Source: an uncultured Treponema sp. (GTDB lineage: Bacteria; Spirochaetota; Spirochaetia; Treponematales; Treponemataceae). Taken from it: 64,000 nucleotides of DNA. This document shows, one piece after another, positions 53,603-61,763 of the stretch. The first letter of the stretch is position 1. Each line of letters starts with the position of its first letter. Location: positions 1 through 64,000 of the forward strand of contig NZ_CAKVAM010000005.1 of assembly GCF_934725225.1 (NCBI RefSeq). Reading direction: 5' to 3'. Both the position numbers and the translations under genes were made by a program. The notes below the pieces were generated by a model. It made no database searches. It was not told the origin of the DNA and was given only the letters and a program-made list of their open reading frames with translations.

Positions 53603-54431
53603 TCCAGCTGACTTTAATTTCTCCCTGCGAAATTCCTCCCGGGGAATTTTTGTTTTCTACAAGAGTTGTCTTTTTTCCAGAAAGCGTGTTGCCTGAAAGC
53701 GTCATGTTCCATTCAACTGGAGCTGCGGTTGCTGCGTTTTTCAATGCTTCTTGCCGCGGAATTTCCGGGAAAAATGAAGCGTTTGGCTTTCCGTTCTGCT
53801 TTATCTTTATAGAATTTCCTTGAACTGTTATTGAAATGTTCATGCTTGCGCCGTTTTTAAATATAACAAAGCCGCGTCCGCCCCTTAAAATCAAAATCTT
53901 TTCGATTAGCGGCTCGCCTGTCCAAGTTCCGGCAATTGCTTCTATTGAATTTTCATTTGCAGAAGAAGTCTGCGGTTCTTGTTTTTCCTGATTCTGTGTT
54001 TCCGGCTGTGAAGGAAGCTGAATGTTCCCCGAAAGATTCTGCAGAAGATTTTCCAGCGAAGGCTTTGCGTCAAGAATAATTTTATAGTATGTGTCGTATT
54101 TTTTTGTGGAGCTTACATTTTGCTTTCCATCAGCTTTTATTGCGTTCAATGTGCAGAGCCAGCCGCCGTCCGTGTCTTCCTGAATTTCCGCGTAAAATGA
54201 AATGTTCCGGGTTTCTGCGCTTGGATTGTAGTTTTCGTTTCTTCTGTCATTCACGGAATATCCGTCCACAGCCTGAAACTGCGAGAAAAAAAGATCCGTT
54301 GTCATTTTTATCATGTTGGAATCTTTTGAAGATGATACGGTCGCAAAAAAGTCCACGGTTTCCGCAGAAAATGCAAAAGCTGCCAAAAAGAGGATAATTA
54401 TTTTTAATGCAGGATTTTTTTTGCTCTGCAA
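53592..54431 (-). CDS. exported protein of unknown function
   Basis: The 279-residue protein starts at TTG with AAGGGAG 6 nt upstream, and has a signal peptide (LKIIILFLAAFAFSAE). The N-terminal part up to about 130 is alpha/beta with a pattern like lipoprotein assembly activators. A Gln/Pro-rich linker follows, and the C-terminal part (IAGTWTGEPLIEKILIL onward) is a beta-rich domain. I do not recognise the family. It lies 12 nt downstream of smpB on the same strand and is probably co-transcribed. Confidence 0.6.
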   Translation of the reverse strand: MQSKKNPALKIIILFLAAFAFSAETVDFFATVSSSKDSNMIKMTTDLFFSQFQAVDGYSVNDRRNENYNPSAETRNISFYAEIQEDTDGGWLCTLNAIKADGKQNVSSTKKYDTYYKIILDAKPSLENLLQNLSGNIQLPSQPETQNQEKQEPQTSSANENSIEAIAGTWTGEPLIEKILILRGGRGFVIFKNGASMNISITVQGNSIKIKQNGKPNASFFPEIPRQEALKNAATAAPVEWNMTLSGNTLSGKKTTLVENKNSPGGISQGEIKVSWTKR

Positions 54432-54443
54432 CTATTTCTCCCT

Positions 54444-54914
54444 TTATCCGTCCAGCCTGTTTCTGAATTCCCTTGCAATGTCGCGCTTTACATCTCTGTC
54501 TTTTATTGCGGCCCGCTTGTCGAATTCTTTCTTTCCTTTGCAAAGTCCGAGGTTTATTTTTACAAGCCCTTTTTTCAGGTAAACTTCAAGCGGAACAAGA
54601 GTGAATCCTTTTTCCTCTGTTTTTCTCTGAAGCCTTTTGATTTCGTCTTTGTGAAGAAGAAGCTTTTTCTTTCTGTCCGGCTCATGGTTGAACACTGAAG
54701 AAAATGAATATTCTGAAATATGGAAGTTCTGAAGCCAGACTTCTCCGTTTTCTATAAAAGCAAAACTGTCGCCGAATGAAATGTTTCCGGCTTTTATGGA
54801 TTTTACTTCCGAGCCTTCAAGCGCGATTCCGCATTCGATAGAGTCAGTTACAATATAGTTGAAATGTGCTTTTCTGTTCTGTGCGACAGTTTTTCGTGCT
54901 TCTTCCATATCCAT
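54444..54914 (-). CDS. smpB: SsrA (tmRNA)-binding protein SmpB
   Basis: SmpB brings tmRNA to stalled ribosomes. The 156-residue product has the family core AQNRKAHFNYIVTDSIECGIALEGSEVKSIKAG, SFGDSFAFIENGEVWLQNFHI and the basic C-terminus CKGKKEFDKRAAIKDRDVKRDIAREF. Two close ATGs exist: 54914 and 54908 (MEEARK). A TATACT box ends 4 nt before the first and 10 nt before the second, and neither has a ribosome site, so the true start may be the second. The tmRNA gene itself is not in the window. Confidence 0.93.
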   Translation of the reverse strand: MDMEEARKTVAQNRKAHFNYIVTDSIECGIALEGSEVKSIKAGNISFGDSFAFIENGEVWLQNFHISEYSFSSVFNHEPDRKKKLLLHKDEIKRLQRKTEEKGFTLVPLEVYLKKGLVKINLGLCKGKKEFDKRAAIKDRDVKRDIAREFRNRLDG

Positions 54915-54918
54915 AAAT

Positions 54919-54948
54919 AGTATATTTTTTTTCAAATAGTTTCAACAA
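54919..54948 (-). promoter_or_regulatory. smpB promoter, near-leaderless
   Basis: Reading leftward, TTGTTG (54948-54943) and TATACT (54924-54919) have an 18-bp spacer. The start codons follow after 4 or 10 nt. Confidence 0.4.
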
Positions 54949-54994
54949 GAGTTTTTTGAAGCTGAAATTTCAGTATGCCGCAAAAATGTGTTGC

Positions 54995-55023
54995 TTGATA
55001 ATAAAGTTCTTTTTTGCTATTGT
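54995..55023 (+). promoter_or_regulatory. promoter of the signal peptidase gene, leaderless type
   Basis: TTGATA (54995-55000) and TATTGT (55018-55023) are 17 bp apart. Six nt separate the -10 box from the ATG at 55030, so the message probably starts at that ATG. This supports 55030 over an upstream in-frame start. Confidence 0.5.
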
Positions 55024-55029
55024 TTGTGC

Positions 55030-55725
55030 ATGAAACAAAATGTCGGCGATTATTCATTTGAATATAAGAAAAAGCAGCAGATAAAATTCATGCATGCTGT
55101 TGTCTTTGTGGTTTCAGTCTTTGTTTTTATTTCAGTTTTTTTGAACTGCATTTTATTTTCAGTTTTTATAAATTCATCGTCAATGGAAACTGATGTGTCC
55201 AAGGGCGGAATTGTCTTTGTTTGTCCGTTTTTGCGAAATCCGTCGCGCGGGCAAGTTGTGTATCTTTCGCGCATGGACGGTGAAAAGCTTTCGGCTGGGC
55301 AGAAATTTTTAAATGCCGCGGTGAAATTTTTTACATTGCAAAAGTATTCGCCGTTTGGAAGAAATTCACGAATGACTGGAAAAGACACTGTAAGGCGCGT
55401 TGTGGCTCTTCCGGGAGATTCATACTACATGAAAGACTTTGTGCTTTATGTTAAGCCAGCCGGACAATCGCATTATCTTACTGAATTTGAACTTGCTTCA
55501 AAGCCTTACAATATAAGCATTTATTCAGTTCCTGTTGAATGGGACGGAATGGGCTGCTCGGGTCAGATGGAAGAAGCTACCTTGGGAAAAAACGAGTATT
55601 TTGTGCTTGCCGACAACCGCATAGAAGGCTTGGATTCCCGCGTTTATGGAAAAATTCCTTCGTCAAGGATAAAAGGCCGCGTAATCTGGCAGTGCTTTCC
55701 GCTTGGAAAAATGAGGCTCTACTGA
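55030..55725 (+). CDS. signal peptidase I family protein with Arg at the catalytic Lys position
   Basis: Signal peptidase I removes signal peptides of exported proteins. The 231-residue product has one N-terminal membrane helix (about 20-47) followed by the S26 fold. Box B reads INSSSMETDV, with nucleophile Ser51 before Met52, and box E reads FVLADNRIEGLDSRVYG. Box D reads TVRRVVALPGD, where the family has (I/V)-K-R-x-x-G-L-P-G-D; Arg122 (codon AGG, 55393-55395) takes the place of the general-base lysine. It may be inactive or use another base. hemW follows after 6 nt. Confidence 0.85.
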   Translation: MKQNVGDYSFEYKKKQQIKFMHAVVFVVSVFVFISVFLNCILFSVFINSSSMETDVSKGGIVFVCPFLRNPSRGQVVYLSRMDGEKLSAGQKFLNAAVKFFTLQKYSPFGRNSRMTGKDTVRRVVALPGDSYYMKDFVLYVKPAGQSHYLTEFELASKPYNISIYSVPVEWDGMGCSGQMEEATLGKNEYFVLADNRIEGLDSRVYGKIPSSRIKGRVIWQCFPLGKMRLY

Positions 55726-55731
55726 TTTTTG

Positions 55732-56904
55732 ATGAACAGCGCGGCTTTATATGTCCACATTCCGTTCTGCTTAAAAAAATGCAGCTACTGTGACTTTTTC
55801 AGCGTGGAAAATTCCGGGCGCATAGACGATTTGTATCTTGAATGCTTGAAAAATGAAGCCGTTTTTTATGCTGAAAAATATAAAATTGATTTTTGGCGCA
55901 CAATTTACATCGGAGGCGGCACTCCAAGCCTTTTGTCTGCCAGTCAGATTGAAAAACTTGCAATTTACTTGAAAAATTCCTGCCTTTGCAAAAATATTCC
56001 GCCTTTGGAATTTACGCTCGAAATGAATCCAGAGTCAGTTTCAAAAGAAAAACTTGATTCCGCCTGGAAAAACGGCATTACGCGCCTTTCACTTGGAATT
56101 CAGTCATTAAATGAAAATGCGTTGAGGGCAGTTGAGCGTCATTGCAGCGCGGAAAAGGCAATTTCGGCTTTGGAAACTGTAAAAAACTGCTGGAAGGGCG
56201 AGCTTAGCCTTGATGCGATTGCGGGGCTTCCTTGCCAGTCTGAAAAAGAATTTCTTTTGTCGCTTGAAAAAATAATTTCGTACAATCCGGGGCATATTTC
56301 GCTTTATACGCTTACAGTTGAGGAAAAAACGCCGCTTGCAAGAAGTATTTCGTCTGGAAAAATAAATTTTGACTTTGACGAGGCTGATTCCCAGTGGATT
56401 TCCGGGCGCGATTTGCTTTTGAAAAATGGATTTTTTCAGTATGAAGTTTCGAACTTTTGCCGTGAAGGAAAAAAAAGCGTTCACAACGGCTCTTACTGGG
56501 CGCAAAAAAATTATGTTGGCATTGGCTGTTCTGCCTGCGGAACTTTTTACGGAAACAAGAGTTTTCGCTGGACAAACACGGAAAATATTTTGGAATATGA
56601 AAATTTCTGGAGCAAGCCGTTTCCGTCTGAATCAAAAATTCCAAGAAATATAGAAGAATTCGACCTTGAAACGCGGGAGTTTGAGTTTTTGATGATGGGA
56701 CTTAGGACTTTTGAAGGCTTGAATTCAGTTGAATATAAAAAAAACTTTTGTTCTGTTGGGCCGTGGCGTGGCGACTTGGAAAAACGCCTTGAGCCTGTAA
56801 TGAAATTCGGCATTAAAACTACTGAAAATCCAGACAGCTCTAAGAATTTTTCACTTACAGAAGATTCAATCTTATTTTTGAACAAAATTCTGCTTGAGCT
56901 TTAG
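55732..56904 (+). CDS. hemW: HemW-like radical SAM protein (heme chaperone / coproporphyrinogen oxidase-like)
   Basis: HemW is a radical SAM protein related to HemN and acts as a heme chaperone. The 390-residue product has the iron-sulfur motif CLKKCSYC at residues 13-20, the GGGTPSLLSASQIEKL segment, SLGIQSLNENALRAVERH and DAIAGLPCQSEKEF. True HemN has an extra N-terminal region missing here. It starts 6 nt after the signal peptidase stop, without a clear ribosome site. No other heme gene is nearby. Confidence 0.88.
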   Translation: MNSAALYVHIPFCLKKCSYCDFFSVENSGRIDDLYLECLKNEAVFYAEKYKIDFWRTIYIGGGTPSLLSASQIEKLAIYLKNSCLCKNIPPLEFTLEMNPESVSKEKLDSAWKNGITRLSLGIQSLNENALRAVERHCSAEKAISALETVKNCWKGELSLDAIAGLPCQSEKEFLLSLEKIISYNPGHISLYTLTVEEKTPLARSISSGKINFDFDEADSQWISGRDLLLKNGFFQYEVSNFCREGKKSVHNGSYWAQKNYVGIGCSACGTFYGNKSFRWTNTENILEYENFWSKPFPSESKIPRNIEEFDLETREFEFLMMGLRTFEGLNSVEYKKNFCSVGPWRGDLEKRLEPVMKFGIKTTENPDSSKNFSLTEDSILFLNKILLEL

Positions 56905-56923
56905 CAATAATTGGCATTTTCTC

Positions 56924-56952
56924 TTGACTTAAAGTCTGAAATTCCGCATAAT
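56924..56952 (+). promoter_or_regulatory. promoter of the 29-codon gene
   Basis: TTGACT (56924-56929) and CATAAT (56947-56952) are 17 bp apart. The ribosome site AAGGAG at 56971-56976 and the GTG start follow. A strong promoter fits a ribosome-associated product. Confidence 0.65.
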
Positions 56953-56983
56953 AAGAGAACTTATTATAGTAAGGAGTTCTACT

Positions 56984-57073
56984 GTGCCTTGTGGAAAGAA
57001 AAGAAAGCGCGCAAAGATAGCGACACATAAGCGTAAGAAGAAGCTTAGAAGAAATCGCCATAAGAGTAAGTAA
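56984..57073 (+). CDS. AURKAIP1/COX24-type small basic protein (probable ribosomal protein)
   Basis: A GTG with AAGGAG 7 nt upstream opens a 29-codon frame reading MPCGKKRKRAKIATHKRKKK and ending RRNRHKSK. More than half of the residues are Lys or Arg. The pattern HKRKKKLRRNRHK matches the COX24 C-terminal / AURKAIP1 domain, known as mS38 in mitochondrial ribosomes and present as tiny proteins in some bacteria. It has its own strong promoter and terminator, so it is a single-gene unit. Ribosome association is inferred. Confidence 0.8.
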   Translation: MPCGKKRKRAKIATHKRKKKLRRNRHKSK

Positions 57074-57132
57074 AATAGCTTTGTAATTTTTTGCAAGGTT
57101 ATTGGATTATTTCAAAAGGCCTTTTTTCATGG

Positions 57133-57169
57133 AGACCGCGGTTATTTTTATTTGACTGCGGTCTTTTTT
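57133..57169 (+). terminator. intrinsic terminator after the 29-codon gene
   Basis: AGACCGCGGT (57133-57142) pairs with ACTGCGGTCT (57155-57164), 10 bp with one G-U pair, followed by six T. It ends the small-gene transcript 20 nt before the dxs start region. Confidence 0.85.
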
Positions 57170-57188
57170 GTGTTTTTGGAGCTTTAAC

Positions 57189-59108
57189 TTGATTTTAAAT
57201 GATATTCATTCGCCTGAAGATTTAAAGCTTATTCCAAAAAAGCTTCTTCCTTCACTGGCAAAAGAAATCCGCAGTAAGATTATAGAAGTTGTAGGGCATA
57301 ATGGCGGACATCTTGCAAGCAACCTTGGCGTTGTGGAGCTTTCAATTGCCCTGCACAGAAGTTTTTCTAGTCCGCAAGATGCCATTATCTGGGATGTGAG
57401 CCATCAGTGCTATCCGCATAAAATTCTTACTGGTCGCTACGAGCTGTTTTCGTCAATAAGAATGAAGGACGGAATTTCTGGCTTTACAAAAATCAAGGAA
57501 AGTCCTCACGATTATTTTGATGCAGGACACGCTTCTTCTTCCATTTCATCTGCGTTGGGACTTTTGTCTGCCTGGGAACTTGAAGGAAGAAAAGACAAAG
57601 TTGTTGTTGTAATTGGCGATGGAGCTCTTACCGGCGGAATGGCTTTTGAAGGATTGAGTCACGCAGGTCAGCTTGCTAAAAATTTGATTGTTGTTGTAAA
57701 TGACAACCAGATGTCGATTGACAAGAATGTCGGCTCAATTTCGCGTTATCTTTCCAGTCTTGCTTTTTCTGACAGCTATCACGGATTCCGCTATAAAGTT
57801 GACCGTCTTATCGATAAAATTCCTTATTTTAACCGCTGGCTTGGAAAAGTTGTTTTCAGGCTGAAACGCGGACTTAAAGGGCTTTTTTTTACAAATAATC
57901 TTTTTGTTGACCTTGGATTTGAATATACAGGACCTTTGAACGGACACAGCATTGACGAGATGGAGCGTGTTTTTAACCGTGCGAAAAAAATTCCGCGGCC
58001 AGTTGTAATTCATGTTGTTACAAAAAAAGGAAAAGGCTATAGTCCTGCTGAAAATAATCCGTCTGTCTTTCATGGAGTCGGGCCTTTTAATATAAGCGAT
58101 GGAATTGTTGAAAAATTTGACAACTTGAGCTTTACAGAAAATTTCAGCAATAAAATTGTTGAAATGGCTCAGGCGGACAATAGGATTGTTGCAATTACTG
58201 CGGCAATGTCAAAGGGAACCGGGCTTGACGCTTTTTCAAGAAAATTTAAAGACAGATTTTTTGATGTTGGAATTGCAGAGGAGCACGCTGTAACTTTCGC
58301 AGGCGGAATTGCGGCTGGCGGACTGATTCCAGTTGTTGCAATTTATTCAACTTTTATTCAAAGAAGCGTTGACCAAATTATAGAAGACATTGCGCTGCAA
58401 AACAGGCACGTTATAATTGCGCTTGACCGAGCCGGAGCTGTTCCTTCTGACGGAGAAACTCATCAGGGAATTTTTGATATTGCGCTTTTCAGACCTGTTC
58501 CGAATCTTTCTATAATTTCCGTAGCTGGAAAAAAAGACATGGAGCTTTGCCTTGAGTGGGCGGTGAACAAAGCGCAAGGTCCTGTTGTAATCCGCTGGCC
58601 AAAAATGGCTTGTCCTTCCGAGCTTGAACCGTTTTCTGTTACTGTAGAGCCCGGAAAAGGCGTTCTTTTGCAGACTACGGATTTTGCACCGTCTATTTCT
58701 TCTTTTGGGCAGGGCGAGAATTCCTGGAGAAAAAAAGTGCTTTTGGTTTGCACTGGAAGCGTTTTTTCAGAAACATTGAGAGCAGCCCGCGCGCTTGTCT
58801 TGGACGGAATTGACGCTGACATTTATTCGCTTAGATTTATAAAGCCTTTTGATGAAAAATATTTTGCTGGCGTTGCAAAGCTTTATTACGGAATTGTTTT
58901 TATAGAAGACGGCGTAAAAATGGGCGGAATTTCAGAATGGCTTGAAAGTTTTGTGCGCGGTTCCCCTGAAACTTCATTTTTAAAAACTGCGGTTCTGGCT
59001 TTTCCTGACAGATTTGTTGCAAACGGAAACCGCGAGCAGATTCTGGACGAAGCTGGACTTTCTTCTGAAAAAATTATAAATGCTGCTAAGGAGCTAATGC
59101 GGATATGA
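57189..59108 (+). CDS. dxs: 1-deoxy-D-xylulose-5-phosphate synthase
   Basis: Dxs condenses pyruvate and glyceraldehyde 3-phosphate, the first step of the MEP isoprenoid pathway, using thiamine diphosphate. The 639-residue product has GHNGGHLASNLGVVELSIALH, DVSHQCYPHKILTGR, the cofactor motif GDGALTGGMAFEGL with NDNQMSI, and the transketolase part with AEEHAVTFAGGIA. The start is TTG at 57189, with GGAG 7 nt upstream; earlier in-frame codons lie in the terminator. It opens a run that includes folP and cdaA. Confidence 0.94.
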   Translation: MILNDIHSPEDLKLIPKKLLPSLAKEIRSKIIEVVGHNGGHLASNLGVVELSIALHRSFSSPQDAIIWDVSHQCYPHKILTGRYELFSSIRMKDGISGFTKIKESPHDYFDAGHASSSISSALGLLSAWELEGRKDKVVVVIGDGALTGGMAFEGLSHAGQLAKNLIVVVNDNQMSIDKNVGSISRYLSSLAFSDSYHGFRYKVDRLIDKIPYFNRWLGKVVFRLKRGLKGLFFTNNLFVDLGFEYTGPLNGHSIDEMERVFNRAKKIPRPVVIHVVTKKGKGYSPAENNPSVFHGVGPFNISDGIVEKFDNLSFTENFSNKIVEMAQADNRIVAITAAMSKGTGLDAFSRKFKDRFFDVGIAEEHAVTFAGGIAAGGLIPVVAIYSTFIQRSVDQIIEDIALQNRHVIIALDRAGAVPSDGETHQGIFDIALFRPVPNLSIISVAGKKDMELCLEWAVNKAQGPVVIRWPKMACPSELEPFSVTVEPGKGVLLQTTDFAPSISSFGQGENSWRKKVLLVCTGSVFSETLRAARALVLDGIDADIYSLRFIKPFDEKYFAGVAKLYYGIVFIEDGVKMGGISEWLESFVRGSPETSFLKTAVLAFPDRFVANGNREQILDEAGLSSEKIINAAKELMRI

Positions 59109-59935
59109 AAACTTTAAATTTGGCTTCAAGAAAAATTTCAACAGATTTTCCGGCGTTTGTAATGGGAATTGTAAACTGCACTCCAGACAGTTTTTTCAGC
59201 GGAAGCAGAGGCGGCGCAGAACGTGCTTTTGAGCTTATTGATGAAGGTGTGGACATTCTTGATTTGGGCGGAGAATCCACGCGTCCCGGTTCAGATTATG
59301 TGAGCACGGAAGAAGAAATAAAACGCATTGTTCCCGTTATAGAAGAAATCCGCAGAAAAAGCGATATTCCAATTTCAGTTGACACAAGAAAAAAATCTGT
59401 TATGCAGGCTGCGTTCGATTCTGGCGCGGACATTTTAAACGATATTTCAGCATTGGAAGACGACCCGGAGCTTGCTTTTTTTGCCGCGGAAAAGAAAATT
59501 CCTGTGATTTTGATGCATAAGCGTGGAATTCCTTCCACAATGCAGGCGGACACAGAATACAAAAATATTTTTAACGAAGTCAGTTCGTATCTTGAGCAAA
59601 GAGCGGAATTTGCTATAAAAAACGGAATTGAAAAAGAAAAAATAATCGTAGATCCTGGAATTGGCTTTGGAAAAAATCTTGAAGGAAATTTGAATCTTAT
59701 TTCAAACTGCGGCTTTCTTTGCGGCGGAAAATTTCCTGTGCTTATGGCGCTTTCAAGAAAATCCTGCATAGGACAGGTTACGGGGCGGGAAGTTCAGGAC
59801 AGACTTTATGGAACTCTTGCCGCTGATTTGATTTCAGTTTTAAAAGGAGCTTTTATGGTTCGCGTGCATGACGTTGCTCCTTGTAAAGATACACTTGCTG
59901 TGTTAAAATCGCTTTTAAAGTATGAATCAGTTTGA
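59105..59935 (+). CDS. folP: dihydropteroate synthase
   Basis: FolP joins p-aminobenzoate to the pterin in folate synthesis and is the sulfonamide target. The 276-residue product has the pterin-binding motifs MGIVNCTPDSFF, DLGGESTRPGSDYV, SVDTRKKSVM, DILNDISAL and DPGIGFGKN. The ATG overlaps the dxs stop (ATGA), and the 3' end overlaps cdaA by 14 bp. Other folate genes are not in the window. Confidence 0.94.
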   Translation: MKTLNLASRKISTDFPAFVMGIVNCTPDSFFSGSRGGAERAFELIDEGVDILDLGGESTRPGSDYVSTEEEIKRIVPVIEEIRRKSDIPISVDTRKKSVMQAAFDSGADILNDISALEDDPELAFFAAEKKIPVILMHKRGIPSTMQADTEYKNIFNEVSSYLEQRAEFAIKNGIEKEKIIVDPGIGFGKNLEGNLNLISNCGFLCGGKFPVLMALSRKSCIGQVTGREVQDRLYGTLAADLISVLKGAFMVRVHDVAPCKDTLAVLKSLLKYESV

Positions 59936-60749
59936 AACTTTAATAAAAATATATGATTTTATCAGGCCTGTCCTTGATATAGGAATTATTACATTTCTTC
60001 TGTACAAGGCTTACCAGCTTATAACAAAAACCAATGCGATTCAGCTTATAAGGGCTGCGGTCGTTGTGGTTCTTTCTTATGCGGTTGCAGTTATTCTTCA
60101 GCTTAGAACTTTGCTTTGGATTTTTTCGGTGATTGCGCCTGGACTTATGATGGCTTTTGCGATTGTTTTTCAGCCGGAGTTAAGAAAAGTTTTCCTTAAG
60201 CTTGGTCAGGCTGAATGGTTCACTTTCGGAAGCAGGGCGAAGCATTCTTACGTGGATTCAGTTCTTATTGCCGCTGAAATGCTTTCAAAGCAGAAGCGCG
60301 GAATGCTTGCTGTTTTTATGCGGCGCACAAAGCTTGACAATATTCTTTCCACAGGAACAAGGCTTAATGCAGACCTTTCTTCAAGTTTGCTTGTAACAAT
60401 TTTCGGACATAATACGCCTTTACATGACGGAGCTTGTTTTATTCAGGGTGGAAAAATTCTTGCGGCTGGCTGTTTTCTTCCGGTAAGCGAGCAGTACGAC
60501 ATAAAAAAGACTTTTGGAACGCGTCATAGGGCGGCTTTGGGGCTTTGCGAGGTAAGCGACTGCGTTGTGCTTGTTGTAAGTGAAGAAACCGGCGCATACA
60601 GCCTTGCTTATGACTCAAAGCTTCATTATGACCTTACAATGGATCAAGTTACAAGAATTCTTGAACGTCAGCTGGATATTACTCCAGATCAGCAGATTAT
60701 AGAGGATACAATTGATGAGCATAAACCAATTACTGGCAAAGATAACTAA
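59922..60749 (+). CDS. cdaA: diadenylate cyclase CdaA (DacA)
   Basis: CdaA makes the second messenger c-di-AMP from two ATP. The 275-residue protein has three N-terminal membrane helices (about 15-80) and a DAC domain with the Asp169-Gly-Ala motif (PLHDGA) and Arg201-His-Arg (TRHRAALG). Both motifs are intact, so activity is expected. The overlap with folP and with cdaR suggests translational coupling. c-di-AMP usually controls potassium and osmotic balance and cell wall state. Confidence 0.94.
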   Translation: MNQFETLIKIYDFIRPVLDIGIITFLLYKAYQLITKTNAIQLIRAAVVVVLSYAVAVILQLRTLLWIFSVIAPGLMMAFAIVFQPELRKVFLKLGQAEWFTFGSRAKHSYVDSVLIAAEMLSKQKRGMLAVFMRRTKLDNILSTGTRLNADLSSSLLVTIFGHNTPLHDGACFIQGGKILAAGCFLPVSEQYDIKKTFGTRHRAALGLCEVSDCVVLVVSEETGAYSLAYDSKLHYDLTMDQVTRILERQLDITPDQQIIEDTIDEHKPITGKDN

Positions 60750-61755
60750 AAACTGGCCTGTAAAAGCAATCTGCTTTGTTCTGGCTGCGATGATTTATTT
60801 TTTCCATCAGATTTCACTTCTTGATGTAAAAACTTTTTCTGTGCCTCTTGAAGTCCGTGCTGAAGGAAACATGATTCCTGTTTCCGGGCTTGAGCAGGTA
60901 AAATACATAAGAGTAAAAGTCAGGACAAAACGCGACCAGATTGCTTCTATAATGGAAAAGGATTTGACTGCGTTTATAGATATTTCGTCCCAGACAAAAG
61001 AAGGAATTTACGATTTTCCTGTTTATGTTGACCTTGATGAAAAAATTGTGCAGCTTGATTTGGAGCCGCTTGAAATTTACAATCAGCCTGACAATGTGAA
61101 AATTCAGATTAAAAAGAAAACAACAAAAGCAGTTCCTCTTTACGCTTCTGTTTTGGGAAAGCCCGCGCATGGATACAAGGCGCTTTCTGCTGAGCTTGAG
61201 CCTTCGTTTGTAACTTTGTGCGGACCTGCGTCGATGGTGGATTCAATAAATAAGTTGCCGGTTGGAGCTGTTTCGATTGAAGGTGCGGACGCAAGTATTT
61301 CAAAAATTGTAAGTCCTGTAAATACAAATTCGTATATTTCAATTCTTGGTGAAAAAAATTCTATTAGAGTTTCTGTTCCAGTCGTGATTGAAGGAACTGT
61401 AAAAGAATTCAAGAGCGTTCCTGTTGTGCTTGTAAATCTTTCGCCAAGCCTTGCAGTTTCTGGAGACGCTGTTAAAATTGATTTTTCTGTAGCAGGAAAT
61501 TTGCTTGATATTGAAAAAGTTTCCCCGGCGAATTTTAATGTTTTTGCCGACTGCGCTTTTATTACAGAGCCTGGAATTTATGAAGTTCCGGTTCAAATTG
61601 ACGCTCCGGGAAATCTGACTGTTTCTTCGCAAAGTTTCAGCGTTTTTGTGCTGAACGTTGTAAAGTCGGAGCAGGAAGAAGAAATTCCTATAGAAGAGCC
61701 GGAGCCTGAAAAAAAATCAACAAGCTCAGTTTTGAAAGTTCCGGTTTTGTCGTAA
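60715..61755 (+). CDS. cdaR: CdaR/YbbR-domain regulator of diadenylate cyclase
   Basis: The 346-residue product has one N-terminal membrane helix (about 14-32) and an extracytoplasmic region of YbbR-type beta repeats. In Gram-positives, CdaR binds and regulates CdaA, and the pair is encoded together as here. The ATG at 60715 lies 9 nt after GAGG and 35 bp inside cdaA; a TTG one codon earlier is possible. A charged, Glu/Pro-rich tail ends the protein. Confidence 0.88.
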   Translation: MSINQLLAKITKNWPVKAICFVLAAMIYFFHQISLLDVKTFSVPLEVRAEGNMIPVSGLEQVKYIRVKVRTKRDQIASIMEKDLTAFIDISSQTKEGIYDFPVYVDLDEKIVQLDLEPLEIYNQPDNVKIQIKKKTTKAVPLYASVLGKPAHGYKALSAELEPSFVTLCGPASMVDSINKLPVGAVSIEGADASISKIVSPVNTNSYISILGEKNSIRVSVPVVIEGTVKEFKSVPVVLVNLSPSLAVSGDAVKIDFSVAGNLLDIEKVSPANFNVFADCAFITEPGIYEVPVQIDAPGNLTVSSQSFSVFVLNVVKSEQEEEIPIEEPEPEKKSTSSVLKVPVLS

Positions 61756-61763
61756 AGGTTTGC

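Noticed and set aside
57113..57126. AAAAGGCCTTTT palindrome as a second terminator after the small gene
   Set aside because: It is a perfect palindrome with no loop, so it cannot form a good hairpin; the 10-bp stem at 57133-57164 is the likely terminator.
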